A stretch of DNA of 9,376 nt from Chitinophagaceae bacterium UBA2789 (GTDB lineage Bacteria > Bacteroidota > Bacteroidia > Chitinophagales > Chitinophagaceae), in NCBI GenBank assembly GCA_002352145.1, contig DEHX01000058.1, forward strand, positions 1 to 9,376. The letters are read 5' to 3'. The notes beneath the pieces are model-generated. The model saw only the letters and a list, made by a program, of their open reading frames with translations. It searched no databases and was not told where the DNA came from. The translations under genes were made by a program, and so were the position numbers. This document shows positions 1 to 5,719 of the stretch, piece after piece; position 1 is the first letter of the stretch, and each line of letters begins with the position of its first letter.

Positions 1-65
1 AGTATCCACCAGAAGGCGGGGTAGCCTTTCATCTTGAGCCATTCGGTGCGAATAAGATTGGTCAT
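1..65 (-). CDS. ABC-2 type transporter permease, N-terminal fragment (runs off left edge)
   Basis: Read on the minus strand, an ATG at 65-63 opens a frame with no stop to the window edge, giving 21 complete codons: MTNLIRTEWLKMKGYPAFWW and then Ile. A short N-terminal 'xxLIRTEWLKMK' segment with aromatic residues just before the first membrane helix is typical of ABC-2 type permease subunits in Bacteroidota. The gene lies 88 bp downstream of, and in the same direction as, an ABC ATPase gene, the usual ATPase-permease order, so it probably encodes the membrane partner of that ATPase. No membrane helix is visible yet because the fragment ends too soon. The start is chosen as the only ATG opening this frame, and no Shine-Dalgarno motif precedes it. 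The family call rests mainly on context plus this short N-terminus. Confidence 0.65.
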   Translation of the reverse strand, partial: MTNLIRTEWLKMKGYPAFWWI

Positions 66-80
66 AGTTCGTTGTATTTT

Positions 81-145
81 TCATGCCGAGTTTGTCGAAG
101 CATGAGACATATTACTTTATTCACCCTTCGACAGGCTCAGGGTGA
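81..145. repeat. REP-like twin: two related 25-nt hairpins in opposite orientation
   Basis: Hairpin 1 (81-105) has arms TCATGC/GCATGA. Hairpin 2 (121-145) has arms TCACCCT/AGGGTGA. The reverse complement of hairpin 1 aligns with hairpin 2 over all 25 positions, sharing the core CTTCGACA and a following CTC. The arm differences are compensated on both sides, so each copy still folds. The two copies are separated by 15 bp. Short palindromic units in inverted pairs between genes are the pattern of REP/REPIN-type elements. The element lies between the ATPase stop and the permease start, within a presumed operon, so on the transcript it could form mRNA-stabilising or attenuating stem-loops. There is no T-run after either hairpin in the direction of transcription, so a classical terminator is unlikely. 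Confidence 0.7.
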
Positions 146-153
146 CAGTGCGG

Positions 154-1053
154 TTAATTATTAGTCAGTTCAAAAAATCTTGCTTCTAATCGTTTTTTCT
201 TCAGCATCAGTTGCGAGAGCACAATGCCATTGTCAAAACAAAGACGGTTGATATTCTCCATATTGGCCGTGCCCTTTGGTAACATTAATTGTACGGTGCC
301 GGCTTTTTCATCCAGCAAAACAGTATCGCTGAGTTTGCGCATGAGGTCGGCCAGTTGCGGCAGGTTGGCAGCACTTACTTCCACCACATCTTCATCCATC
401 AGTATTTCATCTACCAGGCCGGTGGCAATAAGCTGTCCCGTTTTTAATATGGCGGCATGGGTACACACTTTTTCTACTTCATCCAGCAAGTGGCTGGCCA
501 TGATAACAGTATGGCCCCTGTCTTTTAATTCAATGATCAGTTCCCTTATTTCAGCAATGCCAACTGGGTCGAGACCGTTAGTGGGTTCATCGAGTACCAG
601 CACTTTCGGATCGCCGAGTAATGCTGCAGCAATAGCGAGGCGTTGCTTCATACCGAGACTAAACTCTTTAAAACGGCTGAAACGGCGATTATACAGGTTC
701 ACTTTTTTCAGCACTTCATCAATTTCTTTTTTATTACCACGCCGGCTGATGGACTGGGTGATTTTGAGGTTGGCAATGGCTGACAGATAACTGTAAAAAT
801 TGGGTGTCTCCAGCAGGGAGCCGATCTGCTGGCGCAACTGCGGAGAAGTACCAGGCTGGCCAAACCATTGAAAGCCCCCGCTGTTGGCCCGCAATACATC
901 CATGACAATGCCAAGCAGTGTTGTTTTACCACTGCCGTTTGGGCCAAGGATCCCGAATACAGAACCCTGGGGTACATCAAAGGAAACGCCGTTCAGCGCT
1001 TTTACAGAACCGTAGGATTTGGAAAGATTGTTTATTGAGAGCACTACACTCAT
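154..1053 (-). CDS. ABC transporter ATP-binding protein (BcrA/lantibiotic-immunity-like exporter ATPase)
   Basis: This 299-residue cytoplasmic ATPase would energise the permease encoded just downstream. Visible motifs in order are Walker A GPNGSGKT (37-44), signature SLGMKQR (132-138), Walker B VLVLDE (151-156), D-loop GLD (160-162) and switch His188 in MASH. All catalytic elements are intact. At the Q-loop position the sequence reads LLETPNFY (80-87), so Glu82 replaces the usual Gln. This variant is known from the bacitracin/lantibiotic export ATPases (BcrA and LanF types). Residues from about 216 form a C-terminal extension common in that group. The substrate cannot be told from sequence: antimicrobial-peptide resistance, lipid or Na+ export are all possible for this family. 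The start at 1053 places the N-terminal MSVVLSINNL at the usual distance before Walker A. A palindrome directly abuts the start codon and no Shine-Dalgarno motif is present. Confidence 0.93.
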   Translation of the reverse strand: MSVVLSINNLSKSYGSVKALNGVSFDVPQGSVFGILGPNGSGKTTLLGIVMDVLRANSGGFQWFGQPGTSPQLRQQIGSLLETPNFYSYLSAIANLKITQSISRRGNKKEIDEVLKKVNLYNRRFSRFKEFSLGMKQRLAIAAALLGDPKVLVLDEPTNGLDPVGIAEIRELIIELKDRGHTVIMASHLLDEVEKVCTHAAILKTGQLIATGLVDEILMDEDVVEVSAANLPQLADLMRKLSDTVLLDEKAGTVQLMLPKGTANMENINRLCFDNGIVLSQLMLKKKRLEARFFELTNN

Positions 1054-1070
1054 GCCATAAAATTTATGGC
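1054..1070. promoter_or_regulatory. Perfect palindrome abutting the ATPase start codon
   Basis: Arms GCCATAAA and TTTATGGC (8 bp each, 1-nt centre) form a perfect inverted repeat that ends exactly next to the start codon of the minus-strand ABC ATPase gene. On the mRNA it would be a small hairpin covering the ribosome landing area. On DNA it could be an operator for a dimeric repressor. Either role is inference; the symmetry itself is directly visible. Confidence 0.45.
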
Positions 1071-1133
1071 GGTGAAGTTAAAAGATTATGGAGAATGTGG
1101 CAGAACAATATGGTGAATGGTATGTTGTTTTTA

Positions 1134-1191
1134 AACCACAGAGGCAGGAAGGGAAGTTGGCCACAGATGAACACGGATTAACTCAGATTGT
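1134..1191. repeat. Short degenerate array with 10-bp period (CACAGATGAA type)
   Basis: Three adjoining 10-mers, CACAGATGAA (1162-1171), CACGGATTAA (1172-1181) and CTCAGATTGT (1182-1191), form a decaying tandem array with a period of one DNA helical turn. It is preceded at 1134-1144 by AACCACAGAGG. From memory, 'accacagagg...ccacagatgaacacggatt' strings recur as short intergenic repeats in many environmental bacterial genomes and have no agreed function. It lies in the 298-bp divergent intergenic region between the ABC ATPase and the epimerase-like gene. Apart from this array and the palindrome at 1054-1070, I see no gene, RNA or convincing promoter in that region. Confidence 0.5.
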
Positions 1192-1351
1192 TCCGGTGAA
1201 GCGTAACAAGGATGTCTGAGGGAGGATGTATTAACTAAAAGACAGGAAGTAGCAGAAAAAAGCTCTGTGAATCACGGTGTCGTTGTAAGGCTGTGGTTAC
1301 CGTATTCAATCAGAGCAGATATTAGAATAGCGACTAACTTCAATAAACAAA

Positions 1352-2308
1352 ATGAAGACAGTATTAATTACAGGCGGAACTGGAATGGTGGGGCGGGCAT
1401 TGACAAAAGCTTTGCTGCAGAAGGGATATGGAGTGATAGTAATGGGGAGGGGTGGGGTAAGGGATAAGGGAAACGGGGCAGGGGAAGCAGGGTACGAGAC
1501 AAGAGATGGTGTTGTCGGGTTGTCGTTTGCGAAATGGAATGTTGAGAAGCAGGAGATAGATGCTGCTGCCATTGCTAAAGCAGATTATATTGTTCATTTG
1601 GCAGGCGCAGGTGTGGCGGATAAAAGATGGACGTCAAAAAGGAAACAGGAGATTGTCGACAGCCGGGTGAAAAGCGGTGCATTGCTGGTGCATAGTTTGA
1701 AAAGTATTCCCAACAAAGTGAAGGCGGTGATCAGCGCATCAGCAATTGGGTGGTATGGTGCGGATAGGGTATCCCGAAAGTTTGAAGAGTCTGATTTGGC
1801 AGCGGAAGATTTTCTCGGGCAAACCTGCAAGCAATGGGAAGAGAGTATTGAGCCGGTGGCTGTAATGGGCAAGCGGTTGGTAAAGTTTCGCATTGGTATT
1901 GTATTGTCAACAGAGGGCGGTGCACTGAAAGAATTTATCAAACCTCTGCAGTTTGGTATTGCCTCCATTCTCGGCAGCGGCAGGCAGGTCATCAGCTGGA
2001 TCCATATAAATGACCTGGTGAATATGTTTATTAAAGCGATGGAGGATGAAAATATTAATGGGGTATATAATGCCGTGGCCCCCTTACCGGTTTCTAATAA
2101 AGAATTAATCTTGACATTGGCAAGGACCCGTAATAAGTTCTATATACCTTTTCCAGTTCCTTCTTTTGTATTGAAAATGATCCTGGGCGAAATGAGCATT
2201 GAAATACTAAAAAGTGCAACGGTAAGCTCAGCCAAAGCAGAGAAAGCGGGGTTTTCTTTCCGTTATGCAAATATAAACTCAGCGATCAGCAGCTTTATAA
2301 AGCGGTAA
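1352..2308 (+). CDS. TIGR01777-family (SDR39U1/YfcH-like) epimerase-type NAD(P)-binding protein
   Basis: This 318-residue protein has the extended short-chain dehydrogenase fold. The N-terminal dinucleotide-binding motif is GGTGMVG (8-14) after strand VLIT. Family hallmarks follow: LAGAGVADKRW (83-93), SASAIGWYG (128-136), WIHINDL (216-222) and VYNAVAPLPVSNKE (238-251). From about 258 a C-terminal DUF1731-like region has a conserved LGEMS (278-282) and a final AGFSFRY (299-305). Length is normal for the family (about 300). Members are cytoplasmic, and their substrate is generally unknown. Residues about 32-47 form an unusual Gly/Arg-rich loop encoded by a G-tract-rich stretch with many GGG and AGG codons, placed after the second beta-strand where the family varies. 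The start is the first ATG giving the full Rossmann motif, and AT-rich sequence without a Shine-Dalgarno precedes it. No operon partner is evident: 50 bp separate it from the kinase gene. Confidence 0.9.
   Translation: MKTVLITGGTGMVGRALTKALLQKGYGVIVMGRGGVRDKGNGAGEAGYETRDGVVGLSFAKWNVEKQEIDAAAIAKADYIVHLAGAGVADKRWTSKRKQEIVDSRVKSGALLVHSLKSIPNKVKAVISASAIGWYGADRVSRKFEESDLAAEDFLGQTCKQWEESIEPVAVMGKRLVKFRIGIVLSTEGGALKEFIKPLQFGIASILGSGRQVISWIHINDLVNMFIKAMEDENINGVYNAVAPLPVSNKELILTLARTRNKFYIPFPVPSFVLKMILGEMSIEILKSATVSSAKAEKAGFSFRYANINSAISSFIKR
1444..1492 (+). other. Eight G-tracts within the epimerase-like gene (potential G-quadruplex)
   Basis: Eight runs of three or four G occur on the coding strand at 1444-1447, 1449-1452, 1454-1457, 1461-1463, 1468-1470, 1475-1478, 1481-1484 and 1490-1492. 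The first four are joined by loops of 1, 1 and 3 nt, which fits the strict G-quadruplex pattern, and the remaining four could form a second one. The stretch also holds a perfect 7-bp tandem duplication, TAAGGGA twice (1458-1471). It encodes a Gly/Arg-rich surface loop. Confidence 0.6.
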
Positions 2309-2313
2309 AGCTG
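2290..2313 (+). other. Hairpin spanning the stop codon of the epimerase-like gene
   Basis: CAGCTTTA (2290-2297) and TAAAGCTG (2306-2313) are perfect complements around an 8-nt loop, and the stop codon lies in the 3' arm. No T-run follows, so this is at best a weak transcript-end or 3'-stabilising structure. It could also be chance. Confidence 0.25.
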
Positions 2314-2358
2314 AACGTAGTTTCCTGAATCAGCCATTATTTTCTATTTTACACACTC

Positions 2359-4218
2359 ATGTCAGGGCTGAATCCATTTTTAGAGTCGGTAAGTAACCGT
2401 TTTTTTTACGGGTATATTTTAGCCGTAATGTCCTTACTTTTTTTGATCGCCTGCGGCTCCGGAAAGAGAAGTGAAACTGAAAGTAATATTGTAGTTAACA
2501 GCGATACGGCTGTGGTCAATTCATTGATCAGAAAGGCGAACGATTTTGCCCAGATCAATTTTGATTCCATGCATCTTTATGCTGAACAGGCTTATAAGGC
2601 AGCTTCGGCGGCCGATTTTCCGCAAGGCAAAGCAAGAGCCAAAGCGGTAGAAGCTAATTACCAGCGTAGAAAAGGCAATTATGATAAGGCCATCAGCCTT
2701 GGCCTGGAAGTGATGAAGAGTTATGACAGTCTCGGAATGAAAGAGGAATCTGTGCGGCTTAAAAATATCATTGCAGATACCTATAAAGAAATGGGCGGTG
2801 AAAAGGGTACAAAGGAATTTTTGTCAAAAGGACTGGAATTGTCCAGACAGGCGGAGAGGGATGCTGAAAAAATGAAATATGTGGCAGGAGTGGTAATCAG
2901 CCTGAACCAACAGGGGATCATCTTAAGGGACATGAGCAAACGGTCGGACCGAAAAGACCTGATGGACTCTGCGCTGGTATTATATCAAAAAGGGATAAAG
3001 CTGGTGGAAACGACTGGTGAAGGGGAAGAATCCCTGGGAAAACTGTACAATAATACCAGCCAGGTGTACAACGAGCATCGCAAGGATTATGCAACAGCAT
3101 TATCTTACCTGAACAAGGCTGTTGATTATAACAGTAAAAGAAATAACCTGACAAGTCTTTCCTTCAACTATGGTAATATTTCGGATGTATATCTTCGAAT
3201 GGGTGATCATGATAAGGCAAGACAGTATGCACAACTTACGCTGCAAATAACAAAGCAATTAAATGCGCCTCACCGGATTATTAATGCCTGTAATCAATTA
3301 ACAAGGGTATTTAAAAAAACAGGCCAGTTTGATTCTGCCCTTTATTATAAAGACTGGTCGGTGATGCTGGCCGATTCACTGAATAACCTGGAGAAGACAG
3401 CACAGATTGCTGAAATGCAGACAAAGTATGAAGCCGGCAAGAAAGATGCGCATATCGAGGAGCTAACTGAACTGAATGAAGTAAAGAACCAGCGGTTTTG
3501 GTTAATGGCAGGGGCATCACTTGTATTGATGGTTTTATTATTTGTTGTCTGGAATCAAAAGAAGAAATCGCAGCGGCAACAAAAAATGATAGCCGAACAA
3601 TCAGACCGTTTGCAATGGATGATGAAAGAGCTGCACCACCGGGTAAAGAATAACCTGCAGATCGTTTCAAGCCTGCTGAACCTGCAAAGCTACCGGCTGA
3701 AAGATGAAGAAAGTGTTTCTGCTATCAAGGAGAGCCAGTTGCGGGTGCAGGCTATGTCGCTGATGCATCAGCGGCTTTACCAGGTGGAGGATGTTAGCAT
3801 GGTGAACTTTAAGCTATACCTGACAGATCTTACTGAAACACTGATGAGGGCTTATGGTTATTGTTCGGATGATTTTGATCTTACGATCGATATCGAAAAA
3901 GAAATGCTTGATGTAGATACGGTTATGCCAATGGGCTTGCTTGTGAACGAGATCATCACTAATTCCTTTAAGTATGCATTTAAAGAAGTAAAACGTCCGG
4001 CTCTTCGAATTAAGCTTGGAGGGAATGATAGAAATCTTGTACTCGATATTGCAGATAACGGGCCGGGTATGCAATCAGCAGGTACTACTAAAGCTGGTTT
4101 TGGAACAAAACTTATTTCAGCATTGAGTAAACAGCTGAAGGCCACCTATACTGTTGATCTCTCAGCAGGAACGGCTTATTCGTTTACTATTCCTTATACT
4201 CATAAAAAAGCAGCCTGA
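2359..4218 (+). CDS. TPR-containing membrane sensor histidine kinase (HisKA_2 / HATPase_c)
   Basis: This 619-residue sensor kinase starts with a hydrophobic N-terminal segment (about 15-31) ending in a lipobox-like LIAC, with Cys32. A helical, TPR-rich region (about 50-345) probably faces the periplasm. One transmembrane helix (about 380-398) is followed by a short Lys/Gln-rich linker. The HisKA_2-type phosphoacceptor motif is ELHHRVKNNLQ (424-434), with His427, just before Arg, the expected phosphorylated residue. The ATPase domain shows an N-box LLVNEIITNSFKYAF (527-541), G1 DNGPGM (566-571) and a G2-like GFGTKLI (580-586). All elements needed for autophosphorylation are visible. The TPR input suggests sensing through a protein or peptide partner, but the ligand is unknown. 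It is followed after 3 nt by a LytTR response regulator, its evident partner. Start choice: the ATG gives a complete export signal, although Met24 is a possible internal alternative. Confidence 0.93.
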   Translation: MSGLNPFLESVSNRFFYGYILAVMSLLFLIACGSGKRSETESNIVVNSDTAVVNSLIRKANDFAQINFDSMHLYAEQAYKAASAADFPQGKARAKAVEANYQRRKGNYDKAISLGLEVMKSYDSLGMKEESVRLKNIIADTYKEMGGEKGTKEFLSKGLELSRQAERDAEKMKYVAGVVISLNQQGIILRDMSKRSDRKDLMDSALVLYQKGIKLVETTGEGEESLGKLYNNTSQVYNEHRKDYATALSYLNKAVDYNSKRNNLTSLSFNYGNISDVYLRMGDHDKARQYAQLTLQITKQLNAPHRIINACNQLTRVFKKTGQFDSALYYKDWSVMLADSLNNLEKTAQIAEMQTKYEAGKKDAHIEELTELNEVKNQRFWLMAGASLVLMVLLFVVWNQKKKSQRQQKMIAEQSDRLQWMMKELHHRVKNNLQIVSSLLNLQSYRLKDEESVSAIKESQLRVQAMSLMHQRLYQVEDVSMVNFKLYLTDLTETLMRAYGYCSDDFDLTIDIEKEMLDVDTVMPMGLLVNEIITNSFKYAFKEVKRPALRIKLGGNDRNLVLDIADNGPGMQSAGTTKAGFGTKLISALSKQLKATYTVDLSAGTAYSFTIPYTHKKAA

Positions 4219-4221
4219 CCT

Positions 4222-4998
4222 ATGCCTAACGAGGTACATGTAATGATTGTGGAAGATGAGTCTATTGTCGCCATGGACCTGGCCGCCGGGCTTGAGCATG
4301 ATGGTTACAAAGTGGCTGGTATTGCCGATAACTATGCAGATGCATTGAAATTGTTTTCTGAAGAAACCGTTGATATTCTGCTGATGGATATCCATATTCA
4401 CGGCGATAAGGACGGCGTGGAGACAGCGACAGAACTGATGAAAATGAAACAGGTGCCGTTGATCTATCTCACTGCTTTTACAGATGCCAAAACAGTGGAA
4501 CGGGTAAAGCATACCAACCCATCAGCTTTTCTGACCAAGCCTTATAATATAGATAATGTAAGAATCGCTATTGACCTGGCCCTGCATCACTTTGCGGAAA
4601 CAAAAGCCCCGGCCAAAGTAGTGCCAATGGAAAAGCCGGCAACTGCCGGGGAGAAGAAACCGGATAAAGAACAGTTTCTGCAGCTAAAGGATTATCTATT
4701 TATCAAACAGAATTACCGGTTTGTCAAATTCAGGCTTTCTGAAATACTCTTTGCAGAAGCAGATAATAATTACGTCAATATTCATACTGCCGGGCAGAAG
4801 TTTTCCCTTCGGCTCTCCCTTAGTGAGCTGATTGAGCGGCTTCAGTTTCAGCGGCTTGTCAGGGTACATCGCTCCTATGCGGTCAATATTGATGAGATCA
4901 GTTCATTTGACGATCAACTGATCCGTATTGGCAAACATGAAATTCCTATCGGAAGAAACCACCGGCAGGAGTTCCTGGATTATTTCAACCTGCGCTGA
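4222..4998 (+). CDS. LytTR-family response regulator (REC-LytTR)
   Basis: This 258-residue cytoplasmic transcription regulator has a receiver domain (about 5-122) with acidic pocket Glu11-Asp12, phosphoacceptor Asp56 in LLMDIHI, Thr84 in YLTA and Lys106 in LTKP, so phosphorylation should be functional. A charged Lys/Pro-rich linker (about 126-150) leads to a LytTR DNA-binding domain (about 157-257). Typical LytTR signatures are ILFAEADNNYVNIHT (175-189), RLVRVHRSYAVN (211-222) and IPIGRNHRQEF (241-251). LytTR proteins bind pairs of about 9-bp direct repeats on one face of the helix. The start codon lies 3 nt after the kinase stop codon, which implies co-transcription and translational coupling with that kinase. 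A candidate operator with the expected repeat spacing lies immediately downstream (5013-5046), ahead of the exported-protein genes. No Shine-Dalgarno is visible. Confidence 0.95.
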   Translation: MPNEVHVMIVEDESIVAMDLAAGLEHDGYKVAGIADNYADALKLFSEETVDILLMDIHIHGDKDGVETATELMKMKQVPLIYLTAFTDAKTVERVKHTNPSAFLTKPYNIDNVRIAIDLALHHFAETKAPAKVVPMEKPATAGEKKPDKEQFLQLKDYLFIKQNYRFVKFRLSEILFAEADNNYVNIHTAGQKFSLRLSLSELIERLQFQRLVRVHRSYAVNIDEISSFDDQLIRIGKHEIPIGRNHRQEFLDYFNLR

Positions 4999-5012
4999 CC
5001 TTGTAAGAGGAT

Positions 5013-5046
5013 TCATTCACATACAAAAGACGGTCGTTCACATACA
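5013..5046 (+). promoter_or_regulatory. Candidate LytTR operator: two direct repeats 21 bp apart
   Basis: TCATTCACATACA (5013-5025) and TCGTTCACATACA (5034-5046) match at 12 of 13 positions and start 21 bp apart, two helical turns. Read on the minus strand, the 9-mers TATGTGAAT and TATGTGAAC are separated by 12 bp. That is the spacing known for LytTR operators, and the first copy fits six of eight constrained positions of the general LytTR consensus as I remember it. The pair lies between the LytTR regulator gene and the first exported-protein gene. A 7-bp inverted repeat, CCTTGTA (4999-5005) with TACAAGG (5067-5073), encloses both copies. Binding is inference; the repeats are directly visible. 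Confidence 0.55.
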
Positions 5047-5085
5047 TTGGCCTGTAAGGGCCCGGATACAAGGCTAATTTTCCGG

Positions 5086-5103
5086 TATAATCAAATGGTA
5101 TGA
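5086..5103 (+). promoter_or_regulatory. Start region of the T9SS cargo gene: TATAAT box and two-codon ORF
   Basis: A TATAAT hexamer lies at 5086-5091 and a TAATTTTC, close to the Bacteroidota -7 element TAnnTTTG, at 5075-5082. Both are so near the ATG at 5100 that the leader would be very short or absent. No convincing upstream -33 element sits at the right distance. A minimal frame ATG-GTA-TGA (5095-5103) overlaps the main start by four bases. These are weak signals. Confidence 0.25.
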
Positions 5104-5657
5104 GAAAGATTATCCTGGCTATTACCTTAATTCATTTTTGCCTGCAGGGTTCTTCTCAAAGCATCACTCCAATGGTGATTAATGCAGGAGGAGGCTTTTA
5201 TAATAACCCGTCTTCCTATTCAAGGTACTTTGACTGGAGCATTGCCGAACTTGCCCTGATTAATACAGTGGCTGCACCAGACAGTACTGTAATTGTATAC
5301 CAGGGGGTATTACAACCGGGTGCTGAAAAGCCGGGTTATACTCCGTTTTCTGCCAATTTCAACAGTGAAGACGTAAAGCTGTTTCCTAACCCAACGATTG
5401 GAAAATTTGAAATCAACTTTTTTGTCAATGCGCAGGGAATCCTTGACCTGGAGCTTACCGATGCCATGGGCCGCATTATTGAGCGGAGAAGTATGAATTA
5501 CGGTGGCTGTTGCCGCATTGTCCATTATGATATCAGCAACCTGCCTGCAGGAGTTTACTTCATTATCGCAACGATTCGACCTGATCCTTTTAATAGCTAT
5601 AACGTAGGTCAGCAACCGCGGAGAAGCGGCCTGAGGGTAGTTAAAATGAATCCATAA
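5100..5657 (+). CDS. Small secreted protein with T9SS C-terminal sorting domain
   Basis: This 185-residue exported protein opens with a signal peptide (about 1-20, MRKIILAITLIHFCLQGSSQ). Its short mature N-terminal domain (about 21-75) contains INAGGGFY, DWSIAELALINT and VYQGVLQP, a pattern matching the 'W.vGE...TQGF.QP' region common in Bacteroidota T9SS cargo. Residues about 91-183 form a type A T9SS sorting domain: VKLFPNPTIGKFEI (92-105), LELTDAMGRII (117-127), YDISNLPAGVYFIIATI (143-159) and a closing LRVVKM (178-183). The domain directs passage through the type IX outer-membrane translocon and is usually removed when cargo is anchored to the surface. With almost no functional domain besides the sorting signal, a structural or scaffold role is plausible but unproven. 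It is co-directional with the fibre-like gene 62 bp downstream; that 62-bp gap shows no clear signal. A candidate LytTR operator lies upstream. Confidence 0.85.
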   Translation: MRKIILAITLIHFCLQGSSQSITPMVINAGGGFYNNPSSYSRYFDWSIAELALINTVAAPDSTVIVYQGVLQPGAEKPGYTPFSANFNSEDVKLFPNPTIGKFEINFFVNAQGILDLELTDAMGRIIERRSMNYGGCCRIVHYDISNLPAGVYFIIATIRPDPFNSYNVGQQPRRSGLRVVKMNP

Positions 5658-5719
5658 TCAAATACCATAAACCATTAAACCTTTTTGAAGACAAGTTCAA
5701 CAAACTCAAAGTAACTATT

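Noticed and set aside
81..145. Intrinsic terminator between the ABC ATPase and permease genes
   Set aside because: Both hairpins lack a T-run on the transcribed strand, and their mutual reverse-complement relationship fits a REP-like element better.
224..790. 188-codon plus-strand open frame opposite the ABC ATPase gene
   Set aside because: It lies wholly antisense to a gene with intact ABC motifs, and its product is a low-complexity Ser/Thr/Arg-rich string with no domain; this is a codon-bias shadow.
1267..1467. 66-codon plus-strand frame before and into the epimerase-like gene
   Set aside because: It overlaps the well-supported Rossmann-fold start in another frame, its product has no recognisable features, and its end is low-complexity Gly/Trp.
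5049..5062. GGCC-TGTAAG-GGCC hairpin as a terminator after the LytTR gene
   Set aside because: The stem is only 4 bp and no T-run follows, so termination here is not supported.
5658..5719. Separate promoter for the fibre-like gene in the 62-bp gap
   Set aside because: TTTTTG at 5682-5687 is tempting, but no TAnnTTTG element sits at a proper spacing; read-through from the upstream gene is simpler.
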